The notes beneath the pieces are model-generated. The model did no database searches and was not told where the DNA came from. It was given only the letters and a program-made list of their open reading frames with translations. 64,000 bases of DNA from Euryodendron excelsum (taxonomy: Eukaryota; Streptophyta; Magnoliopsida; Ericales; Pentaphylacaceae). The translations under genes were made by a program, and so were the position numbers. Below are positions 1 to 12,713 of the stretch, one piece after another. The first letter of the stretch is position 1, and every line of letters begins with the position of its first letter. The stretch is taken from positions 30,915,001 to 30,979,000 of the forward strand of contig CM065397.1 of assembly GCA_033060915.1 (NCBI GenBank). The letters are read 5' to 3'.

Positions 1-1499
1 CAGGCTTTCATAAGCATTCTATAGGATTACTTGATTTCTTATATTTAATTACATTTTTAAAACAATACATATAATAAAATATAATTGCTATAATATGATC
101 TGACAACCATAAGTTTATGATCATGTAAAACCTCTACCGAACATATTAATGTTAGGTGGATATTATGATAAAAGACAACAAACTCATAAAAAGAGAACTG
201 ACATAAATTTGAAAAGTATTGCGCAACATACTATTAATTTAATATTGTTTATTATATAATTACTATATAATCACTATTCATCAATAGAAAAATCACTGTT
301 TATTAATGGCAGTTATCAATTATAAACTACTATTTATCTCAATATTTATCAATTATAAATACTAAGACTATTGTTGATGAATAATATTCATTACTATACA
401 ATTCATCCAAAATATATATGTATAATATCATTATTCTAATCAGATTTAGATCACTCAATTTGTTCTGATCATAGTTTTTGTCCAAATTTAAATTGTCTAT
501 AACTTTCAATCTAGACATCAAAATCAAGTCAAGCCACATGTTTGTGGAAAGCTATTGAAATAAGGATTCCAGATTTATAAATATCATAGGCCAAAAATTT
601 AATATCTGTGAGAAATAAACCTACAAAGTTTCGAATTTAAAATTTTTTTCTTCAAATCTACGTCAAACTGGAAGAGGTTTCTTATGAAATTAACATACTA
701 AAAAAAAGCAAGCCAATCGGAGATCGTTTGGCCAAACTACCATTAAAACTCAAACAAAGCTTCATGAAAAAAATAGTATACGCAAGCACAAAAACACCCT
801 TTATGGCTTTGATACTAAGGTTAAAAAGATAATACGCAACGGAATTAAACTAACAATGAACATATCTCATATCCAGTGTCAAACCAAATAAAGTTTTTCA
901 TTTGACGTGATAAAAAACACAAAAGAAATAAATTTTGCAAATATTTAAAGCTTTGTGCTGATAATGTGTTATAAAACTAAAAAAAATATAAAGCAGATAA
1001 ATATAACTCAACAAAAGATAAAATAAAATTAGTTCTTCAAGAATTGTTAGATATTTATCAGATTAGTTTTTCTAGAACTACTAGGGGTTAATATTTTTGA
1101 TCACCCAAACTGCTAGATATTTCTCTGAATAGTTCTTTTGAAACTATTAGGGGTTAATATTTTAGATCACTTAAGACTTCATTGTATTATAAGAAAAGAT
1201 ATAAATATAAATACAACTGTATTTCTCAATATTTATCCAGAGCCTCTGCTCTGTCTCTCTTTTCTTTCTTTTTTACTCTTTCTTTTCTTTCTTTCTCTCT
1301 TCTCTTGTGTTTTTCTCTTATGTTCTCATTCTCTTTATATAGAGAAAGAAACCGCGTGAAAATAGTGAAATCCGCGTGAAGATTTCAATTGATAAGATCG
1401 GCACAATAAAGTTGGTGTTGGTTCATTTTATTTGCCTAAAAGGTCATCTAATGAATAGTTGCTAACTGAATACAACAATATACAATTAATGTGAGACTA
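1..1499. other. AT-rich region without recognisable gene
   Basis: No open reading frame here looks like a real protein; the only long ones are AT-rich and low in complexity. Around 803-818 there is a degenerate match to the reverse complement of the plant retrotransposon primer-binding site (tttgatactaa, compare ctgatacca), which hints at an old minus-strand LTR element. A TATA-like string (tttatatag) lies near 1335, after a CT-rich stretch at 1250-1310. Nothing else can be assigned. Confidence 0.4.
1020..1165. repeat. 66-bp tandem duplication, two diverged copies
   Basis: The string aggggttaatattt occurs at 1083 and again at 1149, and the preceding bases (tagatattt, tctgaatag/tcagattag) match at the same 66-bp spacing. 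It is a two-copy direct duplication inside AT-rich DNA. Confidence 0.6.
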
Positions 1500-1858
1500 G
1501 GCATTTGTCACTCCCACACATAACTAATGACCAATAACCTAATTAAAGATAAAATGAAAAGACAAGCTACTACTAGATCAAAGTACTGTAGTACACATCC
1601 TGACATCAGGATTCTCATTCACAGAACATTAAAGCATCTCACCTTCATCAAACAACCTACAACCCACAACATATATAACATATATACAATATTGTACCAA
1701 ACATCTCATTATAAGATGACAGGATAAAAATTGAGCACTACCCATAAATCTCCACATATCTAACACTCCAGTTGTTCAACGAACCACATCTAGTACTGTG
1801 CATCTGAAATACAATATCATAAAATGGGTAAGCTAACCACACGCTTAGTGAATATATT
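1500..1858. repeat. Dispersed repeat related to 41985-42330
   Basis: This segment shares a collinear but diverged series of words with 41985-42330: taacctaattaaag/taacctgattaaag, aaagtacta/aaagtactgta, aagcatc, acaacatat, acaagatgac, attgagcact and cataaaatgggtaagcta, ending in cgcttagtgaatatattgaaac. The order is the same in both places, so they are two copies of one family, probably an LTR or other non-coding part of a retroelement. At about 1858 the similarity ends and copia gag sequence begins, marking the left breakpoint of the next element. Confidence 0.55.
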
Positions 1859-3300
1859 GAAACTAGGATTTCATGCTTTTATTGTCATAAACTAGGATAT
1901 ATTGTTATGAGATGTCATGCTATGCAAAAATCTATTGCTTCTAACAATGCATGGGTCCCTAGAAGGCCATTAAAGACTAACCCCCAAGGATTCAAGATGA
2001 TTTGGGTACCTAAAGTCAAAATGAACACTTTTGTAGGTATGCTTTCAAGCTAAATCCAAGAAAGATCATTGGTACTTAGATAGTAGATACTCAAGACACA
2101 TGACAAGAAATAAAGCACAATTCACATCTCTCTCACCAAAGGATGGAGGACTTGTCATATTTGGAGATAATAGCAAAGGGAAGATCATCGGTATAGGTAG
2201 TGTTGGTAAGAACACTTCCACTTCTATTAAAAATATCTTGCTTGTTAAAGAATTCAAACACCATCTTTTGAACATTAGTCAACTTTGTGACAAAGGATGC
2301 AAGGTTGTATTTGAATCCTCTAAATGTGATGTGATTGACATCAATAGTAACAAAACTATTCTCATTGGGCATAGACAAGGCAACATATACATTTTTTTTA
2401 ACTAAATGACTTATCTTCTTGCAAAGTTGAATGCCTTGCTGCTATGAATAGTTATGAAAGTTGGTTGTGGCATAGAAGACTTAGTTACATTAACATGAGC
2501 ATACTTTTAAAAGTTTCTAAAAATGATTTGATCAAAGTACTTCCAAAAATAAAATTTAACAAAAATAGAGTTTGTGATGTTTATCAATTAGGAAAACAAA
2601 CTCGAATTTCATTTAAATCTTTGAACATGTTGACCACTTCTAGACCACTACAACTATTGCATATGGACTTATTTAGATCAATTAGAACTTTGAGTCTTGG
2701 TGGGAAACAATATGCATTTGTTATTATTGATGACTAATGTAGATTTACATGGACATTCTTCTTAGCTCACAAAGATGAGACAATTGTTTTCTTCATAAAA
2801 TTTTGTAAAAAGGTTTAAAATGAAAAAGGTTTTTCAATCACTTCTATAAGGACTGATCATGGAGGGAAATTTGATTGCAAACCCTTTTAAATATTTTATG
2901 ATGAAAATGGTTTTAACCACAACTTTTCAACCCCTAGAACACCTTAACAAAATAAAGTTGTTGAGAGGAAAAATAAAGTTTTGGAAGAAATGGTAGAATC
3001 ATACTTTGTGAGAATGGTTTACCAAAGTATTTTTGGGCTGAAGCTGTCAACACAGCTTATTATATTTTAAATCAAATTTTATTTAGAAAATTTTTAAACA
3101 AAATCCCCTATGAGCTTTGGAAAGATAAGAAACCAAATGTCTCATACTTTAAAACCTTTGGATGTAAGTGCTTTGTATTGACTAACAATAAAGACAACCT
3201 TAATAAGTTTGATGCAAAATCAGACGAGGGTGTATTTCTTGGATATTCAATACATAGCAAAGCTTATAGAGTCTTTAATAAGAGGACTTTTGTGGTTGAA
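1859..3300 (+). pseudogene. copia gag zinc knuckle, protease, integrase (decayed)
   Basis: About 1875-1915 encodes a CCHC knuckle (C-x2-C-x4-Y-x4-C; the usual His is Tyr). At 2070 a W-Y-L-D-S-R string corresponds to the copia protease WxxDSG active site, with Gly changed to Arg. 2444-2737 encodes GAG-pre-integrase and the start of the integrase core, with WLWHRRLSY and the first catalytic Asp in LLHMDLF. The second Asp (RTDHGG, about 2855) and catalytic Glu (VVERKN, about 2960) are visible, but in-frame stops (about 2738, 2817, 2888, 2944) and a frameshift near 3000 interrupt them. The integrase C-terminal part resumes as FGCKCFVL...GVFLGYS...VFNKRTFVVE up to 3300, where the giant LTR was inserted. 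Non-functional. Confidence 0.85.
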
Positions 3301-3502
3301 TGTAAGCAACCCATTTTTGACTGCTCGGCAGTTTACGGTCCGTCCAAATTTGTACTCAAGTCAATATGGACGTATTCCAATTGAAATCAACTCTCTAAAT
3401 CTAATCCTATCTATTCATCGCTTCGCGGGCCCCGCCAGGCCCAAATAGAGGCACGACGACCAAAATGCCCTTGGGGGCATTGTTCAGTCCAATTCCAAAT
3501 CA

Positions 3503-3775
3503 GGCACGTCTTTCCGAAGACGGTAAGTCCCCTTTCTAATTCCAAATTAGGCACGTCTTTACGAAGACGGTAAGTCCCCTTTCCATATTTCAAACTAGAC
3601 ACGTTTTTTCAAAGACGGTAAGTCCCCTTTGCAATTCCAAATTAGGCACGTCTTTCTGAAGATGGTAAGTCCCCTTTCTACATCCAAATCAGGCACGTCT
3701 TTCCGAAGAGTAAGTCCCCTTTCCAAATCTAATAGGCACGTCTTTTCAACGGTAAGTCCCCTTTCTAATTCTAAT
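3503..3775 (+). repeat. ~47-bp tandem repeat in giant LTR, six copies
   Basis: Units begin ggcacgtcttt at about 3503, 3550, 3598, 3645, 3692 and 3735, each followed by cgaagacggtaagtcccctt. Spacing is 43-48 bp. The reverse copy of the LTR has only about three units (16140-16275). Spurious open frames arise here on both strands because the unit lacks stops in some frames. Confidence 0.85.
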
Positions 3776-5050
3776 TCCAATCCATCTCTCGAGACAGTTG
3801 ATTCCTCGAGACGATAATTCCATCCAATCCAACACGTTTTCTAAAAAAAATATTTTCGGAATGGTAAGTCCCTTTAAACCTGTCGACCGGGACAAGACCC
3901 AAGTCCTCTAGATGGTAGAACAGTCCACCTTTGGCGCCTGCTGGCCCACCAATGCAGAAATGTCCGTTTAGGCATGCCTTCCAAAAAAGTTGATTCTCAG
4001 GCGCTAAGTCCCTTTAGCAGCTTCCCTAGATCAGGAAGTCTCGGGAATGATCGCAAACCGTCAGGGTAGTAGAAATACTCGCAAACATCGCAACCGTCAG
4101 AGTAGCGAAAATACTCGTAAACAGGTCGATATAGGGAATTGCCAACAAACCCTTGTATCACGGGACCGCCGTCAGAGTGGCGGAAACACTCAAAATCCAG
4201 GTCAACACCAGTGCTTGCTAGCCCACTCTGGTGAAAAATGACCAAACTGCCCCTAGGGCCATTTTCTGGCATGTTTCTCGAGAACACACCTAAGTCCTTA
4301 AAACGATAAGTCCACCCTTCCGAGATCGTCCCAGAGATGATTTGGCATGATTAGGTGCCTTCCAGTCCGTTTCGCGTCAATTTCAAGAATTTTCGGTCAA
4401 AATGACCATTTTGCCCCAAGGCATCCGAACGCCCCGGGAACTACACCGGCCTTGGGTATCAAACCGGTGACTTCCCGAGAATGCCTCCTACAGTATTCTC
4501 AACCTTTGTTTACCTTTCCGGATCATTCCGAGTCAGTTCTGGCAAACCCGATGTAAAATGACCGTTTTGCCCCTAGTGGGACGGTCGCCTTTTCCAACCA
4601 CACCGGCTCTAGGTATTAAACCGGAAACCTTTGGGAACATTCTGAATAATGTTTCCAAATTTTGAATCTTCTTTCGGGACGTTCCGAGTCCATCTTGGCA
4701 GCCTTCCGACACATTCTATCTTCATTTTTCAAATCAAATACCTCCGGGACACTGTTCTAAGTGTTCCTGCCCTTTTTTCGGCTTTTCGGGTCTTTCCCGA
4801 TCTCTCAACTCCTTTCTAGACTTTTCAGAGTCACTCTTAGTGAAATCAGGCTAAAAATTACTTGGTAGTCACTAGTACAGGCGCCCAAATCTTCCCAAGA
4901 TACGTTATTTGCCGACCTTAAAACTTTCCTAACTGGCTGGCGCCACTAGTAGTGGCCCCAAGCCAAGAAATGGCCTGGCACCATTGCTAGTGGCGCCAAG
5001 AGGAAATTTGGCCTAACGCCACTGCAACAGGCACCAGGTCTATCCCATCT

Positions 5051-5060
5051 CTATAAATAC
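5051..5060 (+). promoter_or_regulatory. TATA box of giant LTR
   Basis: ctataaatac lies in the middle of the LTR and is followed by a leader-like stretch rich in accctagc words. The same TATA box appears in reverse in the second copy near 13113-13123, so it is part of the family consensus. It suggests U3 of about 1.75 kb and R-U5 of over 3 kb. Confidence 0.65.
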
Positions 5061-5839
5061 AGAGCCTCTTCCAGCGTGAAGAGGGTCCGCAAACTCAGTC
5101 TGAAAATCCTAATATTTGATATACAGAGCTTGTAGCCTCCTTAAACCCTAGCTTCTCTAGGTTTTCCAAACCCTAGCCACCATACACCAAACCTTAGCCT
5201 CCTATACACTCCCACACTCCTATACACTTATACACTAGCCTCTAACCCTCCATCGAAGGCTTGGATTGCTGCAACTACAAGCTTTGAAGATCAAAGACAA
5301 GCCCTCGAAGACTGAAGCGAAGCGAAGACCGAAGAAAAGCAAGGTGCACAAAGCCAAGCGAAATAAACGAGACATACAGTAGGTTTTCTTTTTAAGTTTC
5401 TGCACTTCCCCCTTCTCTCTTCTCCTTCCTAACCCACTTGGATTTTCTCTTTTTTAATCCCCCATCTTCTTCCTCCCTTTCTTTGCATGCTTGAAACAAG
5501 GAGATTCCCGGTCCATGTGCAGGATTAGACTATTGGAGGGTCACCGTGTCGGGGGCTTTCTTTTAGTCTAACCGGAGACCACGTGGGTTCGGCCCACTTG
5601 ATTATATGGTGAAGCCTTAACCTTGTATGTTCACGACCCCAATTTGCATTGTGCATATCATTATTTTGCATTCTTCCAAAAATCGTTTTCAAACTCGTTT
5701 TCAAAGCTTGCGTTAAACTTGTTTTCAAAATTGCATCAAAATCTCCTCTTTCAAAACTTGTTTTCAAAATCACAATCCTAGAGTGATTCTAGCATTTCCA
5801 TGGCTAGGATTGCTTTAGGAAAGTGTTATATTTAAAGTG

Positions 5840-7800
5840 ACCGATATGGTCTATATTTTCAACTCCTTGTTGTTTTCAAAACCACTTTCTTAAAGTGGTT
5901 CTAGCCTTTTTATGGTTACAATTGCTTTAGGAAAGTGAGACGTTTTTATACTTTCCGAAAAAATCTCTTCTAAAAAATCTCCTCCTAAAAATCTCTTTTC
6001 CAACATACTTTCCATAAACTCTCTTTAAATTCCTTTCCAAAATTGTTTTCTAAAAACTCTCTCCAAAAATCTATTTTTCCAAAACTTCTCTTTTCAAACT
6101 CCTTTCCAAAACACTCTCCTCAAAATTCGCTTTCCTAAAAATTCTTTCCTAAAAGCTTCTTCCAAAATTTTGTTTCCAAAACTCTCTCAAAATTTTACTT
6201 ACCAAAAACTTCCTTCCTAAAATTCTTTTCAAAAATGCGCTTTCTAAAAACCTCTCTTTAGAATCTTCCTCTAAAATTTTCGTTTTCAAAAATGCACTTT
6301 TCAAAAAACTCAAACTCTTTCCTTAGAGCTCAAATCAAGTCCTAGAGCTAACAATTAGGAAACCCTAATTTTCCTTCCCAAAAATATGATTTTCAATCTT
6401 GCCTTAAAACCTAAGTTTTCAAAACCTCTTATTTTCTACATCAAAACTATACATATTTCCAAAACCTATTTTCTACGTCAAAACTATAGTCTTCCCAAAT
6501 CTAGGGTTTCTAAAACTTCTCTTCCCAAAACCTTATCAAATCAAATCTTCCCTTTAGGAAACCAAATTTAATCTTCAGTTTTTGGAAACAAAATCAAATC
6601 TTCTCTTTTAAAAATAAAATCCAATCCCTTGTTTTAGGAAATAGGAATCTTAATTCTTTCTAGTCTAAATCTTTCCTAATTCAACTCCTTCTAAATTTTC
6701 TACTTTCCTAAAATCTTAAGTTTCCAAAACTTGAACATAAAATCTTTCCTCAATTTTAAAACTCAACTTCCACATCTTTTCTATTTCAACCCTTTCCTAA
6801 TTCTATCCATTTTCAAATCTTAACTTTCCAAATCTAAGTTTTTAAATCTTTCCTAAACTCAAACCTTTCCTGATCTCAAGATCTTCTAAAACTCTAAAAC
6901 TTTCTACATTTTAAACTTTCTAAATTTCAAATCTTTCTAAATTCTAAATCTTTCCAAATTCGAAACTTTCTTAAGTTAAGACTTTCTAAACCCAAATCCT
7001 TCTTAAATTCTAAATTTTTCTAAACTTCAAAATCTTTCCAAATCTAAAACTTTCTAAACTCAAAGCTTTCTTACTTTTAAAACTTCTCTATTTGAAAACT
7101 TTCCAAATTCAAAACTTTCCTATTTCGAAAACTTTCTTAATTCAAAATTTTCCTAAGTTGAAAACTTTCCTAAACCCAAAACTTTTCCTAATTTCAAAAT
7201 TTTCTTAAAACGGAACTTTCCAAATTGAAGCTTTCCTAAAATGACACTTTCCTAAAATGAAACTTTCCTAATTCGAACCCTTCCTAAATCCAAGTCTAAT
7301 ATTCGAGTCAATTCTTTTCAAAAATCTTTTCAAGTCAAGTTCAATATTTCTTTTCTAAGTTCCTAAGTTTAGGTTTCCTAAAACCAAGTCTTTCAGAACC
7401 AATCTTTTCAAATCTTCCAATCAAAGTCCAAATTTCCTATTCTTCCAATTCGAATTCCAACTCTTCTATCGGACTCTTGTCTGAACTACTACTTACCTAA
7501 TTCTTCCAAAAGGATACGTAGACAACCCTCATGGGTGCGGTCACCACATTTTTCAAATTTCTAATTCCACAACATTTTTCAAATTTCTATTTCCACAACT
7601 TCTTTCAAATCTCCAATTCTACAATCTTCTTCAAGTTTTCAATTCCATAATCTATTTTTCTAATTCCAAAAATCTATTTCTAAATCCTTATTTTCAATTT
7701 CTAAAATTTTTCAATTTCAAATCTATCTTTTCAAATCTCTTTCTAAAAACAAATCAATTTCTTTTCAAATCTATTTTTCAACTCTCTTATCTTGCACTTG
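5840..7800 (+). repeat. G-poor low-complexity tract within giant LTR
   Basis: Nearly 2 kb made of degenerate words such as tttcctaaa, ctttccaaa and aaatctt. The plus strand has very few G residues. The same tract occurs as a C-poor purine-rich stretch in the reverse copy (10620-12240). It lies downstream of the LTR TATA box, so it would be transcribed as a G-poor leader. Confidence 0.75.
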
Positions 7801-8343
7801 CATATCATGCATCATGTCTTTTTAAACATTCTTTTTCAAAGTGGATAGGATTGGTCATTAGTTAGTTAAAGACTCTCATAGGTAAATTTAGGGTAAATAG
7901 ACATGTAGGTACCGCAAGGGCGGGGTAGAGTGATGGCTTAGTGCGTCTTCCCTACCCATAACCAACCTCCGAACCTAGGATTACTGATTTCAAAGACCAA
8001 AAACGAAGTTATTTTTCAAAAAGGGTTTAAATATTTTCCAAAGATTGCCAAATAATCTGTTTTCTTAAAAACCCTCTCTAGAGGAGGTATTTTCAAAATC
8101 GTTTTCAAAAACCCTAAGTGTAATTTTCGGATTATGCTTAGTTTTTAGGTGACCTAACTCACCTTAATTAAGTTACGTAGCAACTCCAAACTTTTTCCAA
8201 AAGCCCTTTATTCAAATCTATTTTCAATTCAAACATTGTCGCACTCATTTTTCTAAGAGGGTGAGTTCTAACGAGAGAGTACAGTATTTTTTCCGCTTGT
8301 GTGTGTATTCCTCGAGTGCAAAAAATCTGGGCGCGACATTGAA

Positions 8344-10097
8344 GAATCATGTCACTTTTGATGAACATAACTCTCTTTGTAGAAATGTTATAAGTGATGA
8401 TGTAGATAAGGTAAAGCAAAATATGAAACGATTGAACATTTAACCAAGCTTAAAAGAATAATCACAAAAGGAGAAAGAAGTGCAAGAAGCTTCTATAAGT
8501 CAACAAGAGATCCATGAAGGTCTGCCTAAGTAATGGAAGTTTGTGCATAACCATCTTACGGAACAAATCCTAGGTGATCCTTTACAAGGGGTAAAAACTC
8601 GATCCTTTCTTAAAAATGTGTGTAATCATCTTACATTTTTATCACAAATAGAACCTAAGTATTTTAATGATACTGAAAATAATGAGTTTTGGATTAATGC
8701 TATGCAAGAGGAATTGAATCAATTTGAAAGGATTGATGTATGTCACCTTGTTCCTAGGCCTAATGATCATCTAGTCATTGGAATTAAATGGGTTTTTAGA
8801 AATATAATGGATGAATCCGGAGTTGTAGTGAGGAACAAGGCAAGACTTGTTGCTCAAGGGTATAGCCAAGAAGAAGGCATTGATTTTGATGAAACATATG
8901 CTCCGGTAGCTAGATTAGAAGCCATTAGATTGTTACTTGCATTCTCATGTTTTAAACATTTCAAACTATATCAAATGGATGTTAAAAGTGTTTTTCTAAA
9001 TTATTTTATTAATGAAAAGGTATATGTTGAGCAACCCCCCAGATTTGAAGATCCAAAATTTCCTAACCATGTTTTTAAATTAACAAAAGCTTTATATGTT
9101 TTGAAGCAAGCCCTAAGGACTTGGTATGAAAGATTGAGCAAGTTTTTGATTGAAAAAGGTTTTTCAAGAGGAAAAATAGATACTACTCTTTTGATCAAGA
9201 TAAAAAACAATGACATGCTCTTAGTACAAATATATGTGGATGATATTATATTTGGTGCTACTAATGAGTCGCTTTGCAAGGAATTCGTTAAATGTATGCA
9301 GGGAGAATTCGAAATGAGTATGATGAGCAAACTTAATTACTTCCTCAGTCTTCAAATCAAGCAGTCAAAGGAAGGAATCTTTATCAACTAAGCCAAGTAC
9401 AATAAGGACTTGATCAAGAAATTTGGCATGAAAGATGCAAAACCTATAAGTACTCTAATGAGTACTACAACAAAATTGGACAGCGATAAAAAAGGTAAAT
9501 TAGTAGACACTAAGCTTTATAGAAGCATGATAGGTTCTTTATTATATCTAACTACTAGTAGGTCAGATATAATGTTTAGTATTTGCTTGTGTGCTCAATT
9601 TTAATATAATCCTAAAAAATCTCATGTAATTGCTGTGAAAAGAATCTTTCTTTATCTCAAGCACACAACGAACATTGGATTATGGTATCCAAAAGATACA
9701 TCTTTTAATTTGATAGCTTACACCGATGTTGATTACTCGTGGAGTAGAGTTGACAGGAAGAGCACAAGTGGCTTTTGCCGACTCCTAGCCAACATGATTG
9801 TGTCTTGGTATAGCAAGAAACAAAATTTAGTTGCTCTCTCCACAGCTGAGGCTGAATATGTAGCAGCTAGCAGTTATTGTGCTCAAGTGTTATGGATTAA
9901 ACAACAGTTAGAAGATTATGGGATCTTATTTGATCATGTTCCTAGTAGATGTGACAATACTAATGCTATAAACTTGACTAAAAATCCTATTTAACACTCT
10001 TGCACAAAGCACATTGAGATTAGATATCACTTTATACGAGATCATGTGCAAAAAGGTGACATTGAACTTGATTTTGTAAGCACAAACATGCAATTAG
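8344..10097 (+). pseudogene. copia reverse transcriptase and RNase H (decayed)
   Basis: 8543-9390 encodes the copia RT domain: WVFRNIMDESG, KARLVAQGYSQ, FDETYAPVARLEAIR, the QMDV segment and the catalytic IYVDDIIFG. 9410-9604 and 9635-9994 continue in the same frame through the RT-RNase H connection to the RNase H domain (YTDVDYSW, KSTSGFC, ALSTAEAEY, KHIEIRYHFIRD). In-frame TAA codons at about 9389, 9602 and 9992 sit where the family has glutamine. The region between the end of integrase (8344) and 8543 is frameshifted. The RNase H C-terminus was split off by the second giant LTR and resumes at 16462. Confidence 0.9.
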
Positions 10098-12684
10098 TGT
10101 TGCGCCTAGATTTTTCGCACTCGAGGAATACACACACAAGCAGGAACAATATTGTACTCTCTCGTTAGAACTCATCATTCTAGAAGAATGAGTCTGACTA
10201 GGTTTGAATTAAAAATTGATTTGAATAAGGGTTTTTGGAAAACATTTGAAGTCACCACCTAACTTGATTAAGGTGAGTTAGGTCACTTAAAAACTAAGCA
10301 TAATTCGAAGACCACACTCAGGGTTTTAGAAAATAATTTTTGAAAATACCTCCTCAAGTGAGGGTTTTTAAGAAAATAGGTTGTTTGCCAACCTTTGGAA
10401 AATATTTAAGCCCTTTTTAGAAAATTAACTCCATTTGGTCTTTCGAAATCAGTGATCCTAGGTTCAGAGGTTGGTTACGTGTAGGGAAAACGCACTAAGC
10501 CATCACCCTACCCCGCTCTTGCGGTACCTACATGTCTATTTACCCTAAATTCACTTATGAGAGTCTTCAACTAACAAGTGTCCAATCCTATCCATTTTAG
10601 AAAAAGAATGTTTTAAAAGACATGATGCATGATATGTAAATACAATAGAAAAAGGGAGTTGGAAATAGATTTGAAAAGAAATTGATTTGATTTAAAAAGA
10701 GATTTGAAAAGATAGATTTGAAATTGAAAAGTTTTAGAAATTGGAAATAAAGATTTTAAAAATAGATTTTTGGAATTGGAAACTTGAAATAAATTATGGA
10801 ATTGGAGATTTGAAAAGACTTATGGAAATAAAATCTTGAAAAAGATTGTGGAATTTGAGATTTGAAAAAGGTTGTGACCGCACCCATGAGGGTTGCCTAT
10901 GTATCCTTTTGGAGGAATCAGGTCAGTCGTAGTTTGGACAAGAATCTGATAGAAAATAGAATGTTTGATTTGAAAAAGAGATTTTGATTGGAAAAAGGAT
11001 TTGATTTGAACTTAGAATAGAATATTGAAAATTGGAATTTGGAATTTTTTTGGAAAGATTGAGGTTTAGGAAATCTAGACTTAGGAAAGATGGGATTTAG
11101 GAAAGACTAGAGGTTTAAGAAAGATTTGACTCGACTTGGAAGGGTTTGAAAGATTAGGAAAGATTGGATTTAGGAAGGGTTCGAATTAGGAAAGTTTCAT
11201 TTTAGAAAAGTTTCGTTTTAGGAAGGTTCCGTTTTAGGAAATATTTGGTTTAGGAAAGGTTTCGAATTAGGAAAGTTTCGATTTAGGAAAGTTTCAATTT
11301 TGGAATAGGAAAGGTTTGAAATTAGAAAGGTTTCATTTTAAGAAAAAAAGGAATGTTTTTTAAATAGGAAAGTATTGAAATATAGAAGTTTTGAAAGTAA
11401 GAAAGTTTTGAGTTTAGAAAGTTTTAGATTTAGAAAGATTTGAAGTTTAGGAAAGTTTAGAATTTTAGAAGGATTCAAAGTTTGCGCTTTAGAAATTCTT
11501 GAGATTAGGAAAGGAGTGGATTAGGAAAGGTTTAGACTAGGAAGGATTGAGATTCCTATTTCCTAAAACAAGGGATTGGATTTTGTTTATAAAAGAGAAG
11601 GTTTGATTTTGTTTCCAAAAACGGAGGATTGTATCTAGTTTTCTAAAGAGAGATTGGATTTGGTTTCCTAAAGAGAAGATTGGATTTGGTATGGATTTGG
11701 AAAAAGAAGTTTTAGAAACCCTAGATTTGGAAGACTATAGTTTTGATGTAGAAAAAAGGTTTTGGAAATATATATAGTTTTGATATAGAAAATAAGAGGT
11801 TTTGAAAATCTAGATTTTGGAGCCAAAATAGGAAATTGGAAACTATGTTTCTGGAGAAGAAAATTAGGGTTTCCTAATTGTGAGCTCTAGGGCTTAACTT
11901 AGACTCTAAGGAAGGAGATTTTTGGAAAGTGAGTTTTTGGAAATGAAAATTTTTGGAAGGAAATCCTAGAGAGGAGTTTCTAGAAGTGGAGTTTTGAAGA
12001 GAGAGTTTTTGGAAAGATTTTTGAAAGGAGATTATTGGAAAGAGTTTTTAGGAAAGAGATTTAGGGAGCATTTTTAGAAAGTGAATTTTGAGGAGAGCGT
12101 TTTGGAAAGGAGTTTTTAGGAAGTTTTGAGAAATAGATTTTTGGAGGGAGTTTTTTGAAAACAATTTTAGAAAGAAAATTGGAGAGAGGTTTTAGAAAGT
12201 ATGTTAGAAAAGAGATTTTTAGAGGGAGAGATTTGAAAAGAGCTTTTTTAGAAAGTATATAAAATATCTCACTTTCCTAAAGCAATTCTAACCGTAAGAA
12301 GATTAGAACCACTTTAGGACAGTGGTTTTGAAAACAATGATTTTAAAAATATGGACCATATTGGTCACTTTAAATATAACACTTTCCTAAAGCAACCCTA
12401 ACTATGAAAATGCTAGAATCACCCTAGGATTATGATTTTGAAAATAAGTTTTGAAAAAGAAGATTTTGATGGAAGTTTGAAAACAAGTTTAGAAGAATGC
12501 AAGATCATAATATGCACAATGCAAGTTGGGGTCATGAACATACAAAGTTAAAGGCTTCACCACATAATCAAGGGGGCCAAACCCACGTAGTCTCTAGTTA
12601 GACTAAAAGAAAGCCTCCGACCCGGTGACCCTCCAATAGCCTAATCTTACACATGGACAGGGAAGTCCCTTGTTTCAAGCATGC

Positions 12685-12713
12685 AAAAAAAAAGGGGGGG
12701 GGGGGGGGGGGGG
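12685..12713 (+). repeat. A9-G20 homopolymer tract
   Basis: Nine A are followed by twenty G inside the reverse giant LTR. The equivalent place in the plus copy (about 5470-5490) has only the short purine string aaagggaggaaga when read in the same sense, so the G run expanded after insertion or is an assembly/sequencing artefact. Confidence 0.85.

Larger units (their letters stand above)
3301..8338 (+). mobile_element. Giant (5038-bp) solo LTR, probable Ty3 Tat/Ogre type, plus orientation
   Basis: It begins TGTAAGCA and ends GCGCGACA (TG...CA), and is flanked by the perfect 5-bp duplication ttgaa at 3296-3300 and 8339-8343. The flanks are the two halves of the copia integrase/RT coding region, so the insertion boundaries are certain. 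No coding domain is found inside; the sequence has LTR features (a TATA box at 5052 followed by a leader and a long low-complexity tract). A second copy lies in reverse at 10098-16461. Five-kilobase LTRs are characteristic of Tat/Ogre Ty3 elements; that lineage call is inferred from length and ends only, because no internal domains remain. Confidence 0.85.
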
